From Entrophospora sp. SA101 (lineage: Eukaryota; Glomeromycota; Glomeromycetes; Entrophosporales; Entrophosporaceae), in assembly GCA_958430865.1 (NCBI GenBank), contig CAUDNR010000349.1, positions 1-33,841 on the forward strand: a stretch of DNA of 33,841 nucleotides. The letters run 5' to 3'. The position numbers and the translations under genes were made by a program. This document shows positions 19,886 through 27,132 of this stretch, piece by piece; within the stretch, counting starts at the first letter, position 1, and the number at the start of each line of letters is the position of its first letter. Below the pieces are notes generated by a model, which was given only the letters and a program-made list of their open reading frames with translations, was not told where the DNA came from and ran no database searches.

Positions 19886-20118
19886 ATATTTATAGTCTCC
19901 ATCCTGCTCCTGGAGAAGAATTTGTTATTTGACATCCATCAGAAGAAGAAAAGAAGTGAAAAAAAGGGGTGTTTGAAAAAAAGCCAGATACTGATTGGAG
20001 TGCGAAATCTACCCAATGACGAGCAAAAGGTTTTGTTGTGGTTGGAGTCGTTTTGATTAGTGGAATTATTGCCCTGGTTCTTTGGAATAGAAACAAATCC
20101 CGCAAAAGCAGAACCTAG
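19882..20118 (+). CDS. tail-anchored-like membrane protein
   Basis: This 78-residue protein has a short acidic/Trp-rich N-terminal part (GEEFVIWHPSEEEKKW; four TGA-Trp in all), one helix GFVVVGVVLISGIIALVLW and a strongly basic tail NRNKSRKSRT. No signal peptide. It is one of the window's set of proteins with a single C-terminal helix and Lys/Arg tail. The start overlaps the end of the preceding domain (ATGA). Confidence 0.55.
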
Positions 20119-20315
20119 GCTGCTGTTGGGGGAGCCTCCCCGCCGGCTATATCGTTCATCTATCACTTCTCTTGGCTCTTTTTACTATTCTTTCTAACTC
20201 CTCTTTTGGAGGAAAAATAAATCTTTTAGTCATAATACACATAATCTTAAATAAATAATAAGCAGAGATTAGTATCAAAGGTAAAAGTGCTTTTGGCTAA
20301 AAATTTAATATAATA
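20119..20315. other. intergenic region with a GC-rich hairpin
   Basis: GGGGA-GCC-TCCCC at about 20130-20142 forms a short GC stem just after the preceding gene and may stop its transcript, though no T-run follows. A 28-residue minus-strand frame (20147-20233, MTKRFIFPPKEELERIVKRA) is the only possible small gene. The rpsD promoter must lie at the right end. Confidence 0.3.
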
Positions 20316-20933
20316 ATGAAAAAATTTCCAATTTGAAAAAAATCACGGGCTTTGGGGTTCTCCTTGCTCGGAAATAAAAAAGAATTTAAGCGCGGCATGA
20401 CGCCCCCAGGTCAACATGGTCAAAAAAAAACAAAAAAACGAAAAATTTCTCTTTATGCTGCTCAAAATCGGGAAAAACAAAAACTGCGTTTTACTCATGG
20501 TCTAAAAGAAAAACAATTAAAAAACCTTTATCTTGAGTTAGAAAAAAAAGAAGGCAATACTATCCAACATATATTAAGCCATCTAATACCTCGTCTAGAT
20601 AAAGTAATTTTTCGTTCTGGTCTAGTTAGTACCTATCTTTGAGCTCGTAAATGAGTAACTCAAAAACACTTTTTGGTTAATCAAAAAAAAATAAACAAAC
20701 CTGGTTATTTAGTAGAACCCAATGATGTTATCAGTTTGAGAGAAAAAACGCGAGACAACAAATTAATTCAACAGCAACTCCAACAAAATGTTAAGACCCC
20801 CGATTTTTTGAAATTAGATAAAGAAAAATTAGAAATTACTTATCTTCGCCATCCTTCAATGGAAGAATTAGAAAAAGAAGTTGAAGGAATCAATATTGCT
20901 TCAGTAGTAGCATGATACAATAAAAGGATTTAG
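20316..20933 (+). CDS. rpsD: 30S ribosomal protein uS4
   Basis: This 205-residue primary 16S rRNA-binding protein is of normal length. Visible are GMTPPGQHGQ, the QNREKQKLRF.HGLKEKQ segment, LIPRLDKVIFRSGLVST, and the S4 RNA-binding domain with VTQKHFLVNQKKINKPGYLVEPNDVISL. The N-terminus lacks the Cys cluster of zinc-binding S4 forms (KSRALGFSLLG instead). TGA-Trp codons occur (IWKKSRA, YLWARKWVT). S4 also represses its own synthesis in many bacteria; no leader structure is obvious here. The gene stands between accessory ORFs rather than in an alpha operon. Confidence 0.95.
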
Positions 20934-20961
20934 TAAAAGAGGGATTAATTATTTTTTTTAG

Positions 20962-21243
20962 GATTCACAATGTAATGACACTAACGAAGAACAAGAACAA
21001 AAAGTAGAAACTGAGAAAGAAAAACAAGATAACAAAAGTATCCCTAAACAAACTCCAATAAAACCCTTTGTCAAAGAATCTATTGAAGGAAAAACTAACC
21101 ATGAACAAAACGAAAATAAACACAAAACTCAAACACTTAAAATTAATTGCCAAGTTTTTTGAGAAAGAGGAGTAAGGAGAAAAAAAAAAATTAATTGCTT
21201 ATTCCGAAAATTTAAAAAATGGCAAGGTTTGTTTAACTGGTAA
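20962..21243 (+). pseudogene. charged ORF without a start codon
   Basis: An open frame of 93 residues begins right after TAG in a T8 run and has no ATG, GTG or TTG start near its beginning. It is Lys/Glu/Gln-rich (NEEQEQKVETEKEKQDN), then basic with VFWERGVRRKKKINC. It ends 15 bases before prp. It may be a decayed gene or one entered by a frameshift. No family is recognised. Confidence 0.3.
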
Positions 21244-21258
21244 TAAACTACAAAAATA

Positions 21259-21588
21259 ATGATTAAGATATTTTACTATAATGATAAAAAACAATTTAAG
21301 TATATTAAAATCCAAGGTCATGCTAATTCTGCTCCCAAGGGGAAAGATATAGTGTGTGCAGCGATTTCAGCAATTGTTAACGGAACTATTAACTTTTTAC
21401 AAGAAAACTATGCTGAAAATTGCCAAATTTCTATTTCTCCCGCTGAAATAATTATTAATTGCTCCTCGCTGAATAACAAAGACTTTCAACTATGTCTGAA
21501 AATGTTTTTTTATCAGTTAAAGAATGTTGCTTCGGTTTACCCTCAGTATTTTCAATTTTTAAAAAATAAACACCTGAACCAAAACTAA
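21259..21588 (+). CDS. prp: ribosomal-processing cysteine protease Prp
   Basis: This 109-residue protein belongs to the Prp (YsxB) family. Prp removes the N-terminal extension of ribosomal protein L27 in Firmicutes and mollicutes. The catalytic pair sits in GHANSAPKGKDIVCAAISA (H21 and C33), followed by the family's helix VNGTINFLQE. Prp is normally encoded between rplU and rpmA, but neither is recognised here. In the same frame after the stop a short basic stretch (FFLSRQRKAYQTRCKSKIT) runs to a TAATG overlap with the next gene. Confidence 0.88.
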   Translation: MIKIFYYNDKKQFKYIKIQGHANSAPKGKDIVCAAISAIVNGTINFLQENYAENCQISISPAEIIINCSSLNNKDFQLCLKMFFYQLKNVASVYPQYFQFLKNKHLNQN

Positions 21589-21674
21589 AAAAGACTAATA
21601 CATAACTACAAAAATTTTTTTCTAAGTCGTCAGCGAAAAGCCTATCAAACTCGTTGCAAGTCAAAAATTACTTA

Positions 21675-22184
21675 ATGCAAAAAAAAAGCAATGCAAACAA
21701 ATATTTAAGTATTGATCCATCTGGTTCCGGAACTACTGGTTGTGTCTTTTACGACGAGCAAAAAAAAGTCTATCAGTTTTTCAATTATACCAGCAAAAAT
21801 TGGCAAGAACATCTTCATTTCCTTTCTCAGTTCTGTCAAGAAAAAAAAATTAACATTTTAATTTATGAGAATACTAACTTTATTTATGGCAGACAATTTT
21901 CAGGCAGCGTAAGTTTACTTAAATTAATTGGAGGAATTGAGTGTTTGAAATATATTTGCCCTAAAATAAAGCAAGTTGATAATATCCTTGTCAAGCAAGT
22001 AAAAGGCTTTTATAAAAAAATAGTCCAAGAAACTTCCGTTGTTCCTAGATTAGAAAGAAAAATTGGTCGCAAGGGAGGGTGATTTTTCCAAGGACAAAAA
22101 ATTAATGTTCATGAATTAGACGCCCTATTAGGATTAAATTTGTATTTGTTGCCACCAAAAACTAAAAAAGTGAAGAAAAAGTAA
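21675..22184 (+). CDS. RuvC-like (RNase H fold) protein
   Basis: This 169-residue protein begins with SIDPSGSGTTGCVFY, the Asp-containing first strand of RuvC/RNase H-fold nucleases. It then has ILIYENTNFIYG (a Glu at the end of strand 4, a second acidic site) and ends NVHELDALLGLNLYL with Asp residues for the third position (HELDAL). The layout resembles phage- and mollicute-type Holliday-junction resolvases. One TGA-Trp is in GGWFFQGQ. The ATG overlaps the stop of the preceding short frame (TAATG). Function is inferred from motif placement only. Confidence 0.6.
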
Positions 22185-22215
22185 TTTACCACCAAATTAG
22201 CTAGGGAAATTGGTT

Positions 22216-22504
22216 CTAATGTTTTCTCTTTCTTTTTCACAACCGATAAACCAAGTACTCGAATAGGGTTAGAACAATTCCACCAACAATTAGCAAATAA
22301 GTACTGGGCTCTGCTTTCAAATACTCTCTCTTCTACTTCTTGCATTCATTGTCGAACCACTTCGGCATGTTGGGAATTTCCTTCATATCTGCCTTGCACT
22401 ACTAAATCATAGAGGTAGTGGTCTCAAACTGGCAAGTTTCTTTTTTGGCTTGAATCAGCTTCTAATCAAGCTTTAAACTCCTCTAAGTTATAATTATTCA
22501 TCAT
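22216..22504 (-). pseudogene. membrane-anchored protein frameshifted at a short GA repeat
   Basis: From ATG 22504 (preceded by AAGAGG) the frame encodes MMNNYNLEEFKAWLEADSSQ and then QHAEVVRQWMQEVEER, at a GAAGAGAGAG tract. It then continues without a membrane segment to 22109. In another frame directly after the tract is EPSTYLLIVGGIVLTLFEYL followed by tail WKRKRKH, stopping at 22216. The 289-base span is one base out of frame; one more GA unit, or two fewer, would join the parts. The same disruption pattern occurs in the 17811-19114 gene. Confidence 0.55.
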
Positions 22505-22660
22505 TGCCTCTTTTCGCCATAAGTCAAACCACCAAGCCGGCTAATCCAGCCACAGAGGTCAATTAGATCAAGGAAAACTAATGGTTGTTTGCTGTTCTAA
22601 AGCTTTTAATTCTCAACGAGTATTCTTTAATTCCGCTTGCTGTAATTGGCTTTGGCGGGA
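22494..22660 (-). pseudogene. remnant of another membrane-anchored protein
   Basis: Directly after the ERF fragment a coiled-coil stretch (QLQQAELKN, ELKALEQQ) appears in one frame. A second frame has an anchor and tail LTSVAGLAGLVVWLMAKRGNDE ending at TAA 22494, overlapping the start of the next anchored gene. The two frames meet near a TTTTCC run. No start is left, so this is the decayed C-terminus of a further member of the set. Confidence 0.4.
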
Positions 22661-22957
22661 TCAGAGTTAGAGCCGATGGCTCAGGAGTAGAAAGTTAGGT
22701 TGTTCTTCAGGCTTTTCAGAGTTGGTTAAGATAGCCTTTTTTCCATAGCGAACCATTCACTCTTTTTCGGTCTTTTCGGTGGCAACTTCTCCGGGAGTGT
22801 CGCTGAAAGTTAAGGTTAGCTTGTGTTCGGCAAGGAGGGGTTTCAGGATATTAAGGGCTTGCTGCTCCGTGAAGTATTTATAATTGCCGAATTTGTTTAA
22901 TTCGGTTTTGCTGATTTGCCCCGTTTGGGATTGGATTTGTTGGAGTTTTTGGTAGAT
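22627..22957 (-). pseudogene. ERF-family single-strand annealing protein, partial and frameshifted
   Basis: The frame leaving the scaffold gap encodes IYQKLQQIQSQTGQISKTEL and then GNYKYFTEQQALNILKPLL, characteristic of ERF-family phage recombinases (Sak/Erf type). It ends after EKPEEQP in a wrong frame (stop at 22667). One base over, the expected continuation LTFYSWAIGSNSDPAKA follows and then breaks off. Removing one C would join them. The 5' end is lost in the gap and the 3' end is replaced by the remains of a membrane protein. The stretch is richer in G and C than its surroundings, consistent with acquired phage DNA. Confidence 0.6.
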
Positions 22958-22967
22958 NNNNNNNNNN
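22958..22967. other. scaffold gap (10 N)
   Basis: Ten undetermined bases. The ERF-like frame on the left and thioredoxin on the right are unrelated proteins that run into the gap, so the join is not a natural fusion. Confidence 0.98.
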
Positions 22968-22997
22968 TCTCTTAATTGTAATAAATCCATTTTTCCG
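22968..22997 (-). repeat. 30-bp inverted repeat, left copy
   Basis: This segment, the 3' part of trxA at the gap edge, is identical over 30 bases to 24104-24133 in inverted orientation. Everything between (22998-24103) would flip by recombination across the pair. Confidence 0.9.
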
Positions 22998-23287
22998 AGT
23001 CGAGGACCTTTAATTACTTTCTCTTGAAAAAAAAGAAAAGTGGTCGGAATACTTGTAATACCAAGTTCTTGGGCTAAAGAAGAAAATTTGTCTATATCTA
23101 TTTCTAGTGCTAACAAATCTTTTTTTTCTTCTAATAGCCGATCAACTTCCTTTTGTAATTGTCGACAAGGTCCGCATCAACTGGCGGAGAATTTTATTAT
23201 CAATGGATATTGCTTACTTTTTTCGAGTAATTGTGGATTGTTTTCTTTTAAAAATGAACCAATTGGATCCGCCAAATCATCTAACAT
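22968..23287 (-). CDS. trxA: thioredoxin, 3' end cut by the gap
   Basis: From ATG 23287 the frame encodes a thioredoxin with active site SASWCGPCRQ (the Trp is TGA), then IDIDKFSSLAQELGITSIPT with the cis-Pro loop, and FLFFQEKVIKGPRLGKMD. It reduces protein disulphides in the cytoplasm. The frame enters the N-gap at LLQLR. The missing end can be read elsewhere: the plus strand at 24104-24149 has the same codons followed by EFVKT and TAA, directly upstream of tRNA-Glu. The full protein would be about 110 residues, normal for the family. Confidence 0.88.
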
Positions 23288-23374
23288 ATTTTATTAATTC
23301 TAATTAGTTAAAGAGTGAACTGAAAGAAAGAGAGCAAACGAAAGCCCTCTTTTTTCCAAACTTAAACAAATTGT

Positions 23375-23716
23375 TTATAACGCCTCTTCTTCTTTTTTAT
23401 TTATTTTTTTGCGGAAGAAAAGAAAGTATATACCAGCTAGCAAAGCAATAACGCCAGCACCAATTGATATATAACTCGCTCATTCAAGTCTAGTTTTAGT
23501 GGCTCAATCATCTCCGCTTGTATCATCTTTACCACCTGTATATATTTGATAAGTAGTTCTAAATGGATTGCTTTTAACATTTTTGAATTTTTTGTTATCC
23601 TTTTCTTGCTCTGCGTCTTTAATTTCTAATTCATATGTTTTTGCTTCACCGCCTCTTGGGTCTTTGTATTTAACTTTTACTGTTTTTGTTTCGTTTTTTT
23701 TATCGTTGTTATTCAT
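23375..23716 (-). CDS. tail-anchored-like membrane protein with a beta-rich domain
   Basis: This 113-residue protein begins MNNNDKKNETKTVKVKYKDP, a small charged beta-rich domain similar in pattern to the 19658 ORF. It then has a linker with two TGA-Trp (DDWATKTRLEWASY), one helix ISIGAGVIALLAGIYFLFF and tail RKKINKKEEEAL. No signal peptide. The frame is intact. A (GA)7 tract lies 43 bases upstream of the ATG, between this gene and tRNA-Gly on the same strand, and may affect expression. The frame stays open through the tract to an upstream start. Confidence 0.65.
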
Positions 23717-23759
23717 ATGTATATTTTTATATGTGTTGAATTGTTTTTTATCAAAATTT

Positions 23760-23774
23760 GAGAGAGAGAGAGAG
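23760..23774. repeat. (GA)7 tract upstream of a membrane-anchored gene
   Basis: A 15-base GA/CT dinucleotide run in the 5' region of the minus-strand gene that starts at 23716. Length change could alter promoter spacing or an upstream start in the same frame. Confidence 0.8.
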
Positions 23775-23803
23775 TATTGAAACCCTCGCCTACTAAAACA
23801 AAA

Positions 23804-23878
23804 TGGAGCGAATGAGGGGAATCGAACCCCCATCAGTAGCTTGGAAGGCTACGGTTCTGACCGTTGAACTACATTCGC
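23804..23878 (-). tRNA. tRNA-Gly(TCC)
   Basis: On the minus strand the acceptor GCGAATG pairs with CATTCGC, followed by T-CCA encoded in the DNA. The anticodon stem GTAGC/GCTAC holds loop CTTCCAA with anticodon TCC. The T-loop is GTTCGATTC. Confidence 0.96.
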
Positions 23879-23900
23879 AAAAGGCAATTTTTTGCCTTTT
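23879..23900 (-). terminator. intrinsic-terminator-like hairpin
   Basis: AAAAGGCAA and TTGCCTTTT form a perfect 9-bp stem around TTTT. In the minus direction it follows the stop of the YebC-like fragment and ends in a short T-run just before tRNA-Gly. Confidence 0.55.
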
Positions 23901-24103
23901 ATTTTGCTTTGCCCGCCGGTTTTTTAGTGACAACTCAGAAATTCTTGCTAGTTCTTAGAGTTATTCTTGTGGTTGGCTTGGCTGTTTTTGCTATTTGTTG
24001 CTTTTTTAGTTTACAACTATTGCATTTTCTGATTTCTCTGGTTAATTTTTTAAATACTTCTGATTTTGCATAAGCCTGAATGCCTTTGCCTTTATTTGCT
24101 CGA
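23899..24103 (-). pseudogene. fragment resembling the YebC N-terminus
   Basis: The frame ends at TAA 23899-23901 and encodes RANKGKGIQAYAKSEVFKKL followed by TREIRK. This recalls the N-terminal helical segment of YebC/PmpR regulators ([22 protein letters not shown] type). A less clear part ends NFWVVTKKPAGKAK. No ATG is found after the 30-bp repeat boundary at 24104; further upstream the frame would run through tRNA-Glu. The 5' end therefore seems cut by the rearrangement at the repeat. A hairpin follows the stop. Identification is weak. Confidence 0.3.
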
Positions 24104-24149
24104 CGGAAAAATGGATTTATTACAATTAAGAGAATTTGTGAAGACTTAA
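24104..24149 (+). repeat. 30-bp inverted repeat, right copy, with trxA 3' end
   Basis: Bases 24104-24133 repeat 22968-22997 in inverted orientation. In the trxA frame they read GKMDLLQLR and continue EFVKT with TAA at 24147-24149. This is the natural end of thioredoxin, here without its 5' part. Confidence 0.85.
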
Positions 24150-24158
24150 TAAAAAATG

Positions 24159-24234
24159 GGCCCGTTGGTGAAGCGGTTAACACGTATGCCTTTCACGCAT
24201 ATATGCATGGGTTCGACTCCCATACGGGTCACCA
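24159..24234 (+). tRNA. tRNA-Glu(TTC)
   Basis: The acceptor GGCCCGT pairs with ACGGGTC, followed by A and the encoded CCA end. The anticodon stem TATGC/GCATA holds loop CTTTCAC with anticodon TTC. The T-arm is ATGGG-TTCGACT-CCCAT. It lies 9 bases after the stranded trxA stop and 58 bases before pheT-C. Confidence 0.96.
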
Positions 24235-24292
24235 AAGCCTATTCACCCATAAAAAAAATTTGTCGAGCATTAAACAAAAGAGACGCACAAAA

Positions 24293-25357
24293 ATGTATAC
24301 GTATTCAGTAATTGTACCTAGTTATCGTTTAGATATTGAAAATCAAGAAGACTTAGTGGAAGAAATAGCCCGCATTTATGGCTATAATAATCTTCCAAGT
24401 TCTTTGCCGGTTTTTCAACAAAATAAAATAATCATTGATAAAAATCAAACTTATCGTGAGTTAATTAGGCAACAATTAAGCAATTTAGGTTATCAAGAAA
24501 TTATTACTTATTCCTTGGTCTCTCAAGCAATCAAAAATGATTTTTGTCTTTCCATAGAAAATGAATTTTATCAATTGCTAGTTCCTAAAAGTGAAAATCA
24601 TGTTTATTATCGACAAAATATTCTCCCTAGCCATTTAAAAACTATCGCTTATAACTTAACCCACCAAAATGAAAATGTTTTTTTTTTTGAGATCAGCAAA
24701 ATTTATTCTCCAAATGAAGAAGAGATTTTAACTTTAAGCGGGACAGGGAAAATAATTGCTAACCCAATCCATAAATTAGAACAAGACCACGATTTTTTTT
24801 GATTAAAAGGAATGATAGAAAGAATTTTTCAATCTTTTAATATTGGCGAAAAAATTAATTTTATGCCTTCCAAAACAAAAGAATTACATCCTTATCAGAA
24901 TGCTGACATTTTGTTAAATCAAGAAAAAATCGGCTTTCTTGGACAGATATATCCTCAAGTAAGCAAAAGATACCAAATAAATCAGCCAGTTTTTGGAGGA
25001 CAAATCTCTTTAAGCAAATTATTCAATTTTCTAACAAAAAACAGACTGTGAAGTTATCAAGTCATTTCACCTTTTCCAAAAATTGAGCAAGATTTGTCGC
25101 TTATTTTTGAAGAAAACATTCCTGCTGGCAAAGTTATAGAAGTTATTAAGAAAAATGGTGATCCTTGGTTAAAAAAAGTAAAAGTTTTTGATGTCTACCA
25201 AAGCAAAAGGGATAAAGAAAACAAGCAAAAATCTTTGGCCTTTCGGTTAACTTTTCAAAGCCAAACAAAAACTCTTCAAAAATCAGAAGTTGAAGAAACT
25301 GTAAAAAAAATCATTTCTCAACTTGAAACTTCCTTAAATGCTAAGTTGAAAATATAA
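24293..25357 (+). CDS. pheT: phenylalanyl-tRNA synthetase beta subunit, C-terminal half of a split gene
   Basis: This complete 354-residue ORF starts MYTYSVIVPSYRLDIENQED, the second part of domain B5. It continues through LVEEIARIYGYNNLP, the catalytic-like core (QQLSNLGYQEIITYSLV), VRxSxLP-equivalent YYRQNILPSHLKT and PHPYQNA-like LHPYQNADILL. It ends with the FDX-ACB anticodon domain (SPFPKIEQDLSLIFEENIPA, VFDVYQSKRDKENKQKSLAF). It joins without overlap or loss to the protein at 16708-17691. The same frame is open upstream through tRNA-Glu, but the ATG at 24293 fits the homology and clears the tRNA. frr follows after 12 bases, so the half is probably expressed with it. Confidence 0.93.
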
Positions 25358-25369
25358 TTCAATATTATT

Positions 25370-25942
25370 TTGAGTAAAATTACTAATATGTCAGAATGGG
25401 TCGAGAAAACTGAGAAATTAATGAAAGAAGACTTAGATAGGTTAGAAATTAATTTAAGAAGAATCCGCAGCAATCAAATTTCTTTAGAAGCAATTGAAGA
25501 ACTGTCTATTGAACACCAGGGGAAAAGACAAAAAATCAAGCAATTAGCCATTTTGAAAATTAATCCTGACCGGCAACTGGTTGTCCGCATCTTTGAGCCA
25601 AAAAAAATCCAGGTAATTAATAAAGCAATTTTAGAATCCCAGTTAGGCTATCAACAAATTAAAATGGAAAAAGATGAACTTTATTTTTCCTTAGCTCCAA
25701 TGACCGGAGAAATTCGTCAACAATTAAACAAAAAAGTTAAAGAAATTGCCGAACAAGGAAAATCTGCTTTGCGAATTAGTCGCCAAAAAATTCGTGAAGA
25801 AGTTCGTAATTTAGCGAAAAAGAAAGAAATATCTCAAAACGAACAAAAGTTAACTGAAAAAGAAATTGAAAAAATCAACGAAAAATACTTAAAAAAAATT
25901 CAAGAACTCCAAGTTAAAAAAGAAAAAGAATTAACTTTATAA
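25370..25942 (+). CDS. frr: ribosome recycling factor
   Basis: This protein of 190 residues (TTG start) or 184 residues (ATG at 25388) splits post-termination ribosomes with EF-G. The family pattern is clear: LEINLRRIRSNQISLEAIEE, IKQLAILKINPDRQLVVRIFEP, LGYQQIKMEKDELYFSLAPMTGEIR, and a long C-terminal helix ending IQELQVKKEKEL. The ATG at 25388 (MSEWVEKTEKLM) gives the usual family start and may be the real one. It follows pheT-C by 12 bases. Confidence 0.95.
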   Translation: MSKITNMSEWVEKTEKLMKEDLDRLEINLRRIRSNQISLEAIEELSIEHQGKRQKIKQLAILKINPDRQLVVRIFEPKKIQVINKAILESQLGYQQIKMEKDELYFSLAPMTGEIRQQLNKKVKEIAEQGKSALRISRQKIREEVRNLAKKKEISQNEQKLTEKEIEKINEKYLKKIQELQVKKEKELTL

Positions 25943-25967
25943 TATAAAAACAAAAGATATCACTTTT

Positions 25968-26058
25968 GGAAGTGTGCCCGAGTGGCCGAAGGGGCTAGCT
26001 TGGAGAGCTAGTAATATGTTTTTCATATTCAAAGGTTCGAATCCTTTCACTTCCGCCA
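25968..26058 (+). tRNA. tRNA-Ser(GGA)
   Basis: The acceptor GGAAGTG pairs with CACTTCC, then G-CCA encoded. The anticodon stem CTAGC/GCTAG holds loop TTGGAGA with anticodon GGA, and a long variable arm marks a class II tRNA. It lies 25 bases after frr. Confidence 0.96.
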
Positions 26059-26118
26059 AATTATTTAATAAGAAGCAAGACCAATTTATTAAAAATCATT
26101 TAAAGAAACAATAATGTT

Positions 26119-27132
26119 ATGGGCAAAAATAATGAAAATGATTTAACTCTCTTTCGCCAAATGATAACGTGGGTAGAAAAATATATCGAACAGGCTCAAT
26201 TTTTTTCTGATTGAGAACAAAGGAAACAAACTGATACTTCTTTTATTTTATGAGTAAATAATCAAACCCCCACCAATGAAATATTGAAGAGTTTAGGACT
26301 TTGTCTGCACCTCGAATTCGGTCATAACGGAAAAGGAAAAGACTGATTATCACCAAAATTTCGAGAAACAGTAAAAACTGAATTTTACAAATGAATAAAT
26401 GTTACTAAAATTGACAACAATTGTCCTAAGCAATTAAAACAGGTCTTATTTAGGATACATGAAGTAATGGAAAACAAAGAAGGAGGTTATAAACTTTTTA
26501 AATCATTAGAGAATAGTAAAATAGATTTAGAACCCGATTCACCCGAATACCAAGAGCAATTACAAAATGTCTTTTCCATCATTTCCGAAGCTCACGCTAG
26601 TGGAAAAGCCTTTGAAGTTGACAATGGCAGATTTGATGGCGACGCAGAGGCTGGAAAAGCAGCTTTCCAAACAATTGCTAATTCTCTTTCTGCTACTGAC
26701 AAGGAAAACTTTCATTTTTGGCCGCAAATGACAGAAGCAGAAAAAGCCGAAGAAGAACGTAAAAACAAAGAAAGAATTAACCGAATTGGTGAAGACCCTA
26801 TTCTTCAAAGCAAAAGAATTCACGCCGTTAATGAAATTACCCATGCCCTCAACCAAAAACCCAAACTTATTAATAGTAGTTTATCACCAGAAAACCAAGA
26901 CTGAGAAGTTGAAATAAAACTAGCCAAAAACCTTATTGAAATTCAAGACATTGAAAACCGAACACTGGCAGATATCAAAATAAAAAGACAAAAAAGGCAA
27001 TCTTTTCTCCAACAGCAAGAAAAATGAAAAACCACAAAAACGTTTCTGATAATCGGAGTAATATCTACTATTTTTAGTTTAATTATTATTCTAATTTTCT
27101 ACTATCAAAAGAAAAATGAGAAAAGAAAATAA
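26119..27132 (+). CDS. tail-anchored-like membrane protein
   Basis: This 337-residue protein has no recognised family. The N-terminal two thirds are soluble and charged, with many TGA-Trp codons (TWVEKYIEQAQFFSDWEQ). A Glu/Lys-rich helix follows (MTEAEKAEEERKNKER), then a second helical region before the anchor TFLIIGVISTIFSLIIILIF and tail YYQKKNEKRK. No signal peptide. The frame is intact although long, which supports selection. The last 17 bases overlap the start of lepA-C, so the two are probably translated from one message. Confidence 0.65.

Noticed and set aside
22667..23287. A single protein spanning the gap (thioredoxin fused to ERF)
   Set aside because: The two sides belong to unrelated families and are joined only by undetermined bases.
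24080..24292. Upstream extension of pheT-C
   Set aside because: The open frame runs through tRNA-Glu; the homology and the ATG at 24293 define the start better.
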